From Actinomycetota bacterium (lineage in GTDB: Bacteria; Actinomycetota; Actinomycetes; Nanopelagicales; Nanopelagicaceae): a stretch of 12,632 nt of DNA. Location: contig RHAU01000009.1 in assembly GCA_010032125.1 (NCBI GenBank), positions 1 through 12,632 on the forward strand, read 5' to 3'. This document shows, piece after piece, positions 1 through 6,384 of this stretch. A program made the translations under genes and the position numbers. Position 1 is the stretch's first letter, and every line of letters starts with the position of its first letter. The notes under the pieces are model-generated. The model was not told the origin of the DNA. It saw nothing but the letters and a program-made list of their open reading frames with translations, and made no database searches.

Positions 1-72
1 GCGGGTACGACGCTTAGAGTGCGAGACATTGTTTCCAAAGCTCGGGCCTTTGCCACAGATATCGCAGACTGA
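1..72 (+). CDS. C-terminal fragment of an unidentified upstream gene (partial)
   Basis: A reading frame enters from the left edge and runs 23 codons to a TGA at 70-72, ending in the residues FATDIAD. I do not recognise the family. In other Actinobacteria the gene before recG is usually a DAK2/YloV-type protein, but the tail seen here shows none of the C-terminal residues I would expect from that family. A second frame is also open from base 2 to a TAG at 122-124 and cannot be excluded as the real tail. The choice of frame 1 rests only on plausible codon use and on a helix-like composition. Confidence 0.35.
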   Translation, partial: AGTTLRVRDIVSKARAFATDIAD

Positions 73-220
73 TGCCACGGTAGAACTCCTTGATTTTCCG
101 GATTTAGTGCGGGCGCAAGATTAGCCGCAAGGGTCCTAACGACGCCAATTCAGAGGCTCGCGAGGAAGTAATTACGCGGGAATTGAGCCGGTAAGTCACC
201 AAGGTCCGAGAGAATGAAGC
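73..220. other. Short region before recG with no supported gene
   Basis: No convincing coding frame, tRNA-like T-loop motif or intrinsic terminator (GC hairpin followed by a T run) was seen. The recG frame is closed by stops at 122-124, 137-139 and 215-217, so recG does not extend into this stretch. A recG promoter may lie here, but no clear -35/-10 pair stands out. The first 50 bases may still be coding if the alternative frame ending at 124 is the real upstream gene. Confidence 0.5.
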
Positions 221-2440
221 ATGGCTCCGCTTGATGGCAAGTTGCGCCTTGTTGTTGGCGACAAGACCGCGAAGGTTCTTGCTGATCAACTTGGAATTTT
301 CACCATCGAAGATCTTCTTCGTCATTATCCCCGCAGATATGTCATCCGCGGCGAACTAACAGATATCGAATCGCTCAATGAGGGAGAAGAGGTAACGATT
401 TATGCACGAGTTGAAAGTTGCAAAGTTCGAAGAATTCCTGGTCGTAAGGGCGCAATTCTTGAAGCAATTGTCACGGACGGACGAGCAAAACTCTCTCTGA
501 CTTTTTTTAACCAGGCGTGGCGAGAGAAGGATCTTCAGGAGGGGAGAAGCGGTCTTTTTGCCGGCAAAGTTGGAATTTACAAAGGTAAGCGACAACTTGC
601 ACATCCTGATTATCTTCTGATCCCCGAAGGCAATGATGTAGAAAGTGCTGCATCAGAATTTGCTGGAAAGTTTCTACCGGTCTATCCAGCAACAGCAAAA
701 CTTCCTTCCTGGAAAATCTCGCAATGTGTACAACTTGCGTTATCCGCGCTTGATGATGTCGATGATCCCATTCCCGATGAATATCGAGAACGCTTCGCAT
801 ATCCATCATTAAAACAGGCGCTTATAGACGTTCATCAGCCAACGTCGGCGGATAGTGCGGAGCGCGCAAAAGAGCGTCTTACATTTGACGAGGCGTTATC
901 GCTCCAAGTTTTTCTCGTTCAACGGAAATCAGAAATTCGCACTACTCATCTTGCCAAGCGGCGAAAGAAAGTTGGATCATCTCTAGAACAGTTTGATAAA
1001 GCGCTTCCCTTCACATTTACTGCGGGTCAGGTGCGTGTATCGAAAGAGATAGAAGAAGATCTCTTGAGCGAATACCCCATGTATCGGCTACTTCAGGGAG
1101 ATGTTGGTTCAGGAAAGACCATCATCGCTTTGCGATCTATGTTGGCGATGGTTGATTGCGGCGCACAGGCTGCTCTTCTTGCTCCAACAGAAGTGCTGGC
1201 CCAACAGCATTTTCGAAATTTCAATTCTTTACTAGGACCGCTTGCTGAAAAAGGAATGCTTGGTGGATCAACAGAGGGAACGCGAGTCACACTTTTGACT
1301 GGTTCACTCACCGCCCAAGAAAAATCGAACGCATTGCAATTAATCGCCTCAGGAGAAAGTGGAATCATTATCGGGACCCACGCGCTACTCAGTGAAGGCG
1401 TTGAATTCGATGACTTGGCGCTCATCGTGGTTGATGAGCAACATAGATTCGGTGTTGAGCAGCGAGATGCTCTTCGAGCAAAGAGCGAAACTCCACCACA
1501 TGTTTTAGTAATGACGGCGACGCCGATTCCTAGAACGGTTGCGATGACTGTTTTTGGAGATCTTGACGTTTCCACTTTAGATGAGATGCCCGTGGGACGA
1601 GCCACAATAGAGAGTTTCGTTGTTCATGCTAGTGCGAAACCACAACATCTTGAACGTGCTTGGCAACGGATACGCGAAGAAGTTTCGGCAGGTCACCAGG
1701 TTTACGTTGTCGCGCCACGAATTTCAAAGAGCGACAACTCCGATCTCATTCGTTACGGACTGACAAGTGATGATTTAGCTCTTGCGAAACGCATGTCGGG
1801 TGATGATAGCGACGGTAAAGAAAGCGCCGGATCTTCCTCGGTTGAAGAATTATTGCCGCGCCTCAGCTCAGGCGCACTCAAGGGTTTGCGTGTAAAAGCC
1901 TTGCACGGACGTATGCCTGCCGATGAAAAAGAATCGGTAATGAACGCTTTTTCCAAAGGCGAAGTGGACGTGCTTGTTTCGACAACCGTCATCGAAGTTG
2001 GTGTAGATGTTTCAAATGCATCAATGATGGTCATTATGGACGCAGACAGATTCGGCGTATCTCAGCTCCATCAGCTTCGGGGACGTATTGGACGTGGATC
2101 GATACCAAGTATTTGCCTCTTTGTAACGGAGGCGGATGATGATTCACCTTCCATGAAACGTCTACAAGCAGTGGCATCAACTCGAGATGGATTTGAATTG
2201 AGTCGAATTGACTTAGAGGAGCGTCGAGAAGGTGACGTGTTGGGAAGCGCACAATCTGGAGTGCGATCGCATCTACGGTTATTAAGAGTACTTCGAGACG
2301 AGGGCTTGATCATAAAAGCACGTGAGATTGCGATCGAGATTGTCGATCAAGATAGCGAACTCGCATCCCTTCCAAAGTTAAAATCTGAGGTTGATAAATT
2401 GCGTGAAGAAGAACGCGCTGAGTACCTGGAGAAGAAATGA
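221..2440 (+). CDS. recG: ATP-dependent DNA helicase RecG
   Basis: RecG is a superfamily 2 double-stranded DNA translocase that regresses stalled replication forks and processes branched recombination intermediates. The 739-residue protein has an N-terminal wedge/OB-fold region (about residues 50-135, including the FFN strand near 95-97). The helicase core shows Walker A GDVGSGKT (293-300), the RecG-type DEQHRFG box (405-411), MTATPIPRT (431-439), LHGRM (561-565), STTVIEVGVDV (587-597) and the arginine-finger motif QLRGRIGRG (618-626). A Ser/Asp-rich stretch around 525-542 looks like a flexible insertion in the second helicase lobe. The ATG at 221 is the first possible start after an in-frame TGA at 215-217, and a purine-rich GAGAGAA lies just upstream. 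The 3' end overlaps rsmD by four bases (ATGA), which suggests translational coupling. Confidence 0.97.
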   Translation: MAPLDGKLRLVVGDKTAKVLADQLGIFTIEDLLRHYPRRYVIRGELTDIESLNEGEEVTIYARVESCKVRRIPGRKGAILEAIVTDGRAKLSLTFFNQAWREKDLQEGRSGLFAGKVGIYKGKRQLAHPDYLLIPEGNDVESAASEFAGKFLPVYPATAKLPSWKISQCVQLALSALDDVDDPIPDEYRERFAYPSLKQALIDVHQPTSADSAERAKERLTFDEALSLQVFLVQRKSEIRTTHLAKRRKKVGSSLEQFDKALPFTFTAGQVRVSKEIEEDLLSEYPMYRLLQGDVGSGKTIIALRSMLAMVDCGAQAALLAPTEVLAQQHFRNFNSLLGPLAEKGMLGGSTEGTRVTLLTGSLTAQEKSNALQLIASGESGIIIGTHALLSEGVEFDDLALIVVDEQHRFGVEQRDALRAKSETPPHVLVMTATPIPRTVAMTVFGDLDVSTLDEMPVGRATIESFVVHASAKPQHLERAWQRIREEVSAGHQVYVVAPRISKSDNSDLIRYGLTSDDLALAKRMSGDDSDGKESAGSSSVEELLPRLSSGALKGLRVKALHGRMPADEKESVMNAFSKGEVDVLVSTTVIEVGVDVSNASMMVIMDADRFGVSQLHQLRGRIGRGSIPSICLFVTEADDDSPSMKRLQAVASTRDGFELSRIDLEERREGDVLGSAQSGVRSHLRLLRVLRDEGLIIKAREIAIEIVDQDSELASLPKLKSEVDKLREEERAEYLEKK

Positions 2441-3012
2441 GAATTATCGCTGGTATGGGAAAGGGGCGAAACCTTTTCTCTCCAATCGGAGCGACGCGAC
2501 CTACCTCGGATCGTGCACGAGAAGCATTTTTCTCAACAGTCGAATCTGAATTTGGCTCACTTAACGACCTTTATTTTCTAGACCTCTATTGCGGGTCTGG
2601 TGCCGTAGGTGTTGAAGCATTGTCGAGAGGTGCCGCAGTTGTTCATGCTGTCGATAAAGATGAGAAAGCAACTGACGTTGCACGGAAAAATTACGCGTTA
2701 ATTGAAAATATCACCGGAATTGGAAGCAGCTCAATCTTCACCATGTCGGCCGGAAAATATCTTGATGTGCAACAAGGAATTGCATTTGATGTAGTTTTTT
2801 TAGATCCACCATACGAACTTCCCAATGAAGAAATCGAGAAGTTAATTAAACAATTAGGTGAGCGAGGTTTTGCGAAGGCTTCATCACTCATCGCAGTCGA
2901 GCGCGATGCAAAGATGCGGCCGTTGACGTGGCCGCTCGGATTCCGTGCGGTGAAGGAGCGTAATTACGGTACGGCAACCATTTATTACGCTGAACCGGAA
3001 AGCTCTCTGTAA
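2437..3012 (+). CDS. rsmD: 16S rRNA (guanine(966)-N(2))-methyltransferase RsmD
   Basis: RsmD uses S-adenosylmethionine to methylate N2 of a guanine in helix 31 of 16S rRNA, near the ribosomal P site. The 191-residue protein is of normal family length. It starts with the typical MRIIAG, has the conserved TRPTSDRAREAFF segment (20-32), the SAM-binding LDLYCGSGAVGVEALSRGA (48-66) and the catalytic amino-methylase box DPPY (123-126). The start ATG lies inside the recG stop (ATGA). rsmD next to coaD is a widespread bacterial pair, which strengthens the assignment. An older name for the family is YhhF/Cons_hypoth95. Confidence 0.95.
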   Translation: MRIIAGMGKGRNLFSPIGATRPTSDRAREAFFSTVESEFGSLNDLYFLDLYCGSGAVGVEALSRGAAVVHAVDKDEKATDVARKNYALIENITGIGSSSIFTMSAGKYLDVQQGIAFDVVFLDPPYELPNEEIEKLIKQLGERGFAKASSLIAVERDAKMRPLTWPLGFRAVKERNYGTATIYYAEPESSL

Positions 3013-3038
3013 TGCATCGTGTTAGCGTTGCGCTGTGA
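3012..3038 (+). other. 8-codon mini-ORF bridging rsmD and coaD
   Basis: The rsmD stop overlaps an ATG (TAATG at 3010-3014). This opens an 8-codon frame reading MHRVSVAL, closed by a TGA at 3036-3038 that overlaps the GTG start of coaD (GTGA, 3035-3038). The 22 bases between rsmD and coaD contain no purine-rich ribosome binding site for coaD. A plausible inference is that ribosomes finishing rsmD re-initiate here and are handed to coaD. A frame this short could also occur by chance, so a peptide product is not claimed. Confidence 0.35.
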
Positions 3039-3520
3039 AGAAGGCTGTATGTCCTGGATCGTTTGACCCTATTACCAATGGTCATCTCGATGTTATAGAG
3101 CGCGCGAGCGGACTCTTTGATCACGTCGTTATCGCAGTTTTGGTCAATTCTTCCAAGAGCGGAGTCTTTACTGTCGAAGAACGAGTCGACCTCATTAAGG
3201 ATTCAGTAAAGCACCTCACTAACGTCACCGTTGATACGTGGAGCGGTCTTCTAGTCGATTACTGCGAAAGAAACGATATAAGTGCAATTGTTAAAGGATT
3301 ACGAGCTGTCAGCGATTTTGATTATGAACTGCAGATGGCTCAACTTAATCTTCAGCTCAAGGGGATTGATACATTTTTGATGGCAACAAAACCAACATAT
3401 TCGTTCTTATCTTCTTCTCTCGTACGCGAGATCGCGCGATATGGTGGAGATGTTTCAGCGCTGGTTCCACCCCGCGTGGCGTCGGAGTTAGCAAAAAAAG
3501 CAGGGAAAGGAAGTGCATGA
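3035..3520 (+). CDS. coaD: Pantetheine-phosphate adenylyltransferase (PPAT)
   Basis: CoaD transfers AMP from ATP to 4'-phosphopantetheine to give dephospho-CoA, the penultimate step of coenzyme A synthesis in the cytosol. The 161-residue length is standard. The nucleotidyltransferase signature PGSFDP (7-12) is followed by TNGH (14-17), the T/HxGH ATP-binding motif. KGLRAVSDFDYELQMAQLN (87-105) is typical of bacterial PPAT, and the SSSLVRE segment (126-132) corresponds to the ISSTxVR motif. The GTG start is forced because the frame is closed by TAG at 3023-3025 and no other initiation codon intervenes. No Shine-Dalgarno sequence is visible, so translation probably depends on coupling to the upstream frame. 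Confidence 0.96.
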   Translation: MKKAVCPGSFDPITNGHLDVIERASGLFDHVVIAVLVNSSKSGVFTVEERVDLIKDSVKHLTNVTVDTWSGLLVDYCERNDISAIVKGLRAVSDFDYELQMAQLNLQLKGIDTFLMATKPTYSFLSSSLVREIARYGGDVSALVPPRVASELAKKAGKGSA

Positions 3521-3521
3521 G

Positions 3522-3998
3522 ATGGATTCATTAGAGAAACTTGAAGCCGCTATCACGATGGTGAACGAGGCGCGCGCTGTCCCGCTATCTGCATCATGCG
3601 TGGTTCATCGTGGTGAATTGTTGACACTTCTCGATGAAATTAAAACCGCTCTTCCCGGCGACTTCTCTGATGCGCGCAATCTTCTTGCACATCGCGAAGA
3701 TATAGTCGAAGAAGGTCGCCAAAGCGCTGAGAAACTTATTGGACATGCTCGGGAAGAAGTTTCTCGAATGATTGAGCAAACTTCCATTGTTGCTGCCGCA
3801 CGCGAGGAGTCATCACGGATACTTGATGAAGCACACGCACAAGTAGAGAAGGAACGTTCAGAGCTTGATGCCTATATTGACTCTCGTCTTGCGACACTTG
3901 AAGTCATCCTCAACAAGACGCTCGATGCGGTTAATCGTGGTAGAGAACGCCTTGCAGGTGCTAGCGATAAAGATGTACTTTCACAACTCGCTGACTAA
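3522..3998 (+). CDS. Coiled-coil protein, DivIVA / ATP-synthase-b-like, actinobacterial coaD neighbour
   Basis: The product is a 158-residue, highly charged protein. It has an N-terminal conserved block (EKLEAAITMVNEARAVPLSA, then VVHRGELLTLLDEIKTALP) and a long, mostly helical Ala/Glu/Arg-rich tail from about residue 50. It resembles the protein encoded after coaD in Mycobacterium tuberculosis (Rv2927c), usually annotated as a cell-division-initiation or ATP-synthase-b-like protein. The molecular role is not established; a structural role near the membrane or septum is only inference. I chose the ATG at 3522 because AAAGGAAG at 3506-3513 is well spaced for it and the length then matches the relative. 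An in-frame GTG at 3513 would add MHE and overlap coaD. No membrane segment or signal peptide is visible. Confidence 0.8.
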   Translation: MDSLEKLEAAITMVNEARAVPLSASCVVHRGELLTLLDEIKTALPGDFSDARNLLAHREDIVEEGRQSAEKLIGHAREEVSRMIEQTSIVAAAREESSRILDEAHAQVEKERSELDAYIDSRLATLEVILNKTLDAVNRGRERLAGASDKDVLSQLAD

Positions 3999-4008
3999 TC
4001 TCTAAGTC

Positions 4009-4542
4009 GTGAAAAATCAATCTCCGTTTCGGATAAATCTCCATGAACTTCCCAGGCGCGCGGGGGAGATGCGCGAATATCATCTTGATTTTCCTGCACC
4101 TGAAGCAATAGGCGTTCCGCTCCTCGGAATATCCGCCGGCACAGAACTAGATATTGATCTGCGTGCCGAATCCGTAGATGACGGAGTATTGATTTCCGGA
4201 ACTGTTATCTCGACAGCAAGTGGCGAGTGCGGAAGATGTTTAGAACCAATACATGAGGAGATAAATCAGAAATTTCAAGAACTCTTCTTCTACGAAAGTC
4301 GTGTCTCAGATAATCCGGATGAAGATGAAGATTTATTTGTGATGGATGGAGATTTTGTTGATATCGAAGTTCCGATTCGTGATGCCGTCATTTTGACCAT
4401 GCCCCTCAATCCACTATGCGATAGTGAGTGTGAAGGGCTCTGCCCGGAATGCGGTGAAAAGTGGGCGCAACTGCCGCCGGACCATGGCCATGAGAGCATC
4501 GACCCGCGCTGGAGCGGGCTCTCTGATTGGAAGCCGATTTGA
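4009..4542 (+). CDS. DUF177 / YceD family protein
   Basis: DUF177 (YceD) proteins are typically encoded directly before rpmF, as here, and have been linked in plants and E. coli to 23S rRNA accumulation; the biochemical activity is not known. This 177-residue member begins with an actinobacterial-style stretch (PFRINLHELPRRAGEMREY, 6-24). It contains C74xxC77 (GECGRC) and a second cluster, Cys137, 141, 145 and 148 (PLCDSECEGLCPECGEKW), a pattern suitable for binding zinc. An acidic stretch (DNPDEDEDLF, 101-110) separates the two. The GTG start is the first possible one after an in-frame TAA at 4003-4005, and the upstream region has only a weak ribosome binding site. The product may act in 50S assembly with L32 and RNase III, which is an inference from context. 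Confidence 0.88.
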   Translation: MKNQSPFRINLHELPRRAGEMREYHLDFPAPEAIGVPLLGISAGTELDIDLRAESVDDGVLISGTVISTASGECGRCLEPIHEEINQKFQELFFYESRVSDNPDEDEDLFVMDGDFVDIEVPIRDAVILTMPLNPLCDSECEGLCPECGEKWAQLPPDHGHESIDPRWSGLSDWKPI

Positions 4543-4618
4543 TAATGCCCTGGGGGCTGGGGGATACTTACGCGCTTGTTAGACCCTATGTAATAAGAAA
4601 GTATTGAAGGAGACGATC
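4543..4618. other. 76-base leader before rpmF with tandem CTGGGGG repeat
   Basis: This is the second-largest gap after recG. It holds a perfect tandem copy of CTGGGGG (4550-4556 and 4557-4563), followed by an AT-richer stretch around 4585-4605. A good Shine-Dalgarno sequence, AAGGAGA at 4607-4613, sits just before the rpmF GTG. An internal promoter for rpmF-rnc is possible here, but no convincing -35/-10 pair could be named. No terminator was seen. Confidence 0.5.
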
Positions 4619-4792
4619 GTGCCACTACCCAAGCGAAAGATGTCCCGCTCGCGTACTCGCCATCGTCGCAGTTCTTGGAAGGCAACTCCGGCATCAACAG
4701 CAACCTGCCAACAGTGCCAACAGCCGAAATTGCAACATGCTGCATGCCCGACATGTGGCACATATAACCGTCGCCAAGTTCTCGAGGTTTAA
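4619..4792 (+). CDS. rpmF: 50S ribosomal protein L32 (zinc-ribbon form)
   Basis: L32 is a small protein of the large ribosomal subunit. The 57-residue product starts MPLPKRKMSRSRTRHRRSSW, very close to the universal L32 N-terminus, and carries Cys30, Cys33, Cys43 and Cys46 in two CxxC pairs. It is therefore the zinc-binding (C+) version. The GTG at 4619 is preferred because the L32 consensus begins exactly there and AAGGAGA lies 5 bases upstream. An in-frame TTG at 4604 would place the start before that binding site. The gene follows DUF177 as usual and is followed two bases later by the proposed rnc start. Confidence 0.96.
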   Translation: MPLPKRKMSRSRTRHRRSSWKATPASTATCQQCQQPKLQHAACPTCGTYNRRQVLEV

Positions 4793-4797
4793 CTCTG
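4783..4797 (+). promoter_or_regulatory. Ribosome binding site and CTG initiation codon proposed for rnc
   Basis: CGAGGT at 4783-4788, inside the end of rpmF, provides a GAGG core about seven bases before CTG 4795-4797. The rnc frame is open from 4768 (after TAA 4765-4767) and contains no ATG, GTG or TTG before the TTG at 4912. That TTG lies in the middle of the catalytic signature. CTG at 4795 gives the N-terminus MSDALTEKLG and a protein of 226 residues. Confidence 0.65.
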
Positions 4798-5475
4798 TCT
4801 GACGCTCTGACTGAGAAGCTCGGAGTTACATTAAGCCCGCAGCTCCTTGAGCTCGCTCTCACGCACCGTTCATATGCCTACGAATCGGGCGGTCTTCCAA
4901 CAAATGAACGTTTGGAATTCTTGGGAGATAGCGTTCTGGGATTAGTAATAACTGAAGAGCTTTATGCACGATTTCCTGATTTAGATGAGTCGCGACTCTC
5001 ACCTTTACGATCTGGAATCGTCAACATGCGCGCGCTTGCAGCAATAGGACGTGAACTCAATCTCGGTTCCGCACTCAAGATTGGTAAAGGAGAAGCGGTT
5101 ACCGGAGGGCGCGATAAGAACTCGATACTTGCTGACGCATTTGAAGCGCTTGTAGGAGCTATCTATCTTGATCAGGGATATCCAAAGACGAGAGAAATTG
5201 TTCTTGCTTTAATGGGAGCATCTATAGATGATGCAATGTCTCGCGGTGCCGGCCTTGATGGAAAGACTGCTCTTCAAGAACTCGTTGCAGCTTCAGGTTG
5301 GCTCCCGCCGGAATACAAAGTCACCGAGTCAGGACCAGATCACGATAAAGATTTTGTTGCCGTGGCGATTGTCAATGGTGTTTCCTACAAAGAAGGTCAT
5401 GGAAAAAGTAAACGCGAGGCAGAACAAGTTGCCGCTCGATTGGCCCTAGAGGAGATCGCTCTCACGCAAGCGTGA
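4795..5475 (+). CDS. rnc: Ribonuclease III (apparent CTG start)
   Basis: RNase III cleaves double-stranded RNA, releasing 16S and 23S rRNA precursors and processing structured mRNAs. From the proposed CTG the protein is 226 residues, the same length as the E. coli enzyme. The nuclease domain has LTHRSYAYE (22-30) and the signature NERLEFLGDS (37-46) with Glu38, Glu41 and Asp45. The second catalytic block ADAFEALVGAIYLDQG places Asp114 and Glu117. These numbers match the E. coli residues. A C-terminal double-stranded RNA-binding domain runs from about 157 to 223 (KTALQELV ... GHGKSKREAEQVAA). Starting at the only conventional codon, TTG 4912, would delete 39 residues including the first helices and Glu38, so automatic annotation may truncate this gene. 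A second CTG at 4807 is a less likely start. Confidence 0.92.
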   Translation: MSDALTEKLGVTLSPQLLELALTHRSYAYESGGLPTNERLEFLGDSVLGLVITEELYARFPDLDESRLSPLRSGIVNMRALAAIGRELNLGSALKIGKGEAVTGGRDKNSILADAFEALVGAIYLDQGYPKTREIVLALMGASIDDAMSRGAGLDGKTALQELVAASGWLPPEYKVTESGPDHDKDFVAVAIVNGVSYKEGHGKSKREAEQVAARLALEEIALTQA

Positions 5476-5488
5476 TGGTGGTATCACG
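5462..5488 (+). promoter_or_regulatory. Overlapping inverted repeats at the rnc/mutM junction
   Basis: TCACGCAAGCGTGA (5462-5475) is a perfect inverted repeat that could fold as a 5-bp stem with a CAAG loop. CGTGATGGTGGTATCACG (5471-5488) is a second perfect inverted repeat with a 6-bp stem and a GGTGGT loop. They share the central arm CGTGA, so only one can form at a time. The second covers the rnc stop, the only G-rich candidate ribosome binding site for mutM, and the first base of the mutM GTG start. A role in modulating mutM translation or processing is inference. Confidence 0.45.
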
Positions 5489-6375
5489 TGCCAGAGTTAC
5501 CAGAAGTTGAAACTGTTCGCCGCGGACTTTCACCATGGATAGTCGGCAGAAAAATCAAAAAATTAGAAGTTCTGCACCGAGGTGCGAATAGAAAGTCAAC
5601 TGATCGACCTCTGTCGTCGGCAGAAGGTGCACGTATTGTTGATCTTCGTCGTCGCGGCAAGTTTCTCTGGTTCGTGCTGGACCAAGACTTTGCCCTGGTT
5701 GGACATCTTGGTATGAGCGGACAAATGTTGATCCGTCCCAGGAATTCACAGTTTGAAAAGCACCTTAGAGTCCGAATGGATATGGGCGATAAGAAGAATG
5801 AATTTCGCTTTGTTGATCAGCGAACTTTCGGCTGGATGGCGATAGACGAGTTAGTTGATCGAGACGGTCAAGAATTACCGCAATCCATGGTGAAAATTGC
5901 GCCGGATGTGTTCGCCGAAAACTTCGATAAGAAACAGGCCATGGAACGAATCCTGCGCAGTTCTAGCCAGATCAAGAAAGTGCTTCTTGATCAAGGGATC
6001 ATCAGCGGCATCGGAAATATCTATGCCGACGAGGCTCTATGGCGTTCAAGAATTCATCCGGAAAGAATTTCTGCCTCCCTGAGCGAGAGCGATGTCCGTA
6101 ATTTAATTTCATCAGTGAAGACGGTTATGACTCGGGCATTAAAAGAAGGCGGAACAAGTTTTGATGATCTATATATAAATGTGAATGGAGAGAGTGGATA
6201 TTTCGAGGTCTCCTTAAATGCATATGGCCGCGAAGGTGAGCCCTGTCGCAGATGTCGCGCCCAGATTCGAAGAATTGCTTTTGCTAATCGTTCCTCGCAT
6301 TTTTGTCCTACTTGCCAGCAAAAAAGGGGGAAGAAGCGGGGAGCAATAACGGGCCGAAAGGGTCGAACCCACTAG
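5488..6375 (+). CDS. mutM: Formamidopyrimidine-DNA glycosylase
   Basis: MutM (Fpg) removes 8-oxoguanine and formamidopyrimidines from DNA and cuts the abasic site by beta/delta elimination. The start is fixed by chemistry: GTG gives MPELPEVE, and Pro2 and Glu3 are the catalytic N-terminus after Met removal. Further functional residues are Lys58 (RRGKF) and the damage-site intercalation set Met76 (LGMSG), Arg112 and Phe114 (DQRTFG). The helix-two-turn-helix is at about 169-185 (QGIISGIGNIYADEALW), and the zinc finger uses Cys253, 256, 273 and 276. The 295-residue protein is somewhat longer than typical because a basic tail of roughly 17 residues (KRGKKRGAITGRKGRTH) follows the finger. That tail is encoded just after an A6G5 run. 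smc follows nine bases later. Confidence 0.96.
   Translation: MPELPEVETVRRGLSPWIVGRKIKKLEVLHRGANRKSTDRPLSSAEGARIVDLRRRGKFLWFVLDQDFALVGHLGMSGQMLIRPRNSQFEKHLRVRMDMGDKKNEFRFVDQRTFGWMAIDELVDRDGQELPQSMVKIAPDVFAENFDKKQAMERILRSSSQIKKVLLDQGIISGIGNIYADEALWRSRIHPERISASLSESDVRNLISSVKTVMTRALKEGGTSFDDLYINVNGESGYFEVSLNAYGREGEPCRRCRAQIRRIAFANRSSHFCPTCQQKRGKKRGAITGRKGRTH
6320..6330 (+). repeat. A6G5 homopolymer pair near the mutM 3' end
   Basis: Six A residues (6320-6325) are followed directly by five G residues (6326-6330), immediately after the last zinc-finger cysteine of MutM. Such runs can cause polymerase or ribosome slippage. One shifted frame would stop at TAA 6347-6349, giving a short tail like that of most Fpg proteins. 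Whether slippage occurs is unknown. Confidence 0.4.
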
Positions 6376-6384
6376 GTTTTTCCT

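Noticed and set aside
1093..1605. Minus-strand open frame of 170 codons inside recG
   Set aside because: It lies fully antisense to conserved helicase motifs; low-complexity Ser/Thr/Pro/Ala composition is typical of a shadow frame.
4568..4604. Promoter hexamers before rpmF
   Set aside because: The best pairs (TTACGC/TAATAA at 17 bases, TTGTTA with poor -10 candidates) match consensus too weakly to call.
4604..4618. Longer rpmF start at TTG 4604
   Set aside because: It would start upstream of the strong AAGGAGA site and add residues not present in L32; GTG 4619 fits both signals.
4290..4862. Minus-strand open frame of 190 codons across DUF177, rpmF and rnc
   Set aside because: It is antisense to three well-supported genes, has no recognisable family features, and is explained as a shadow of their codon use.
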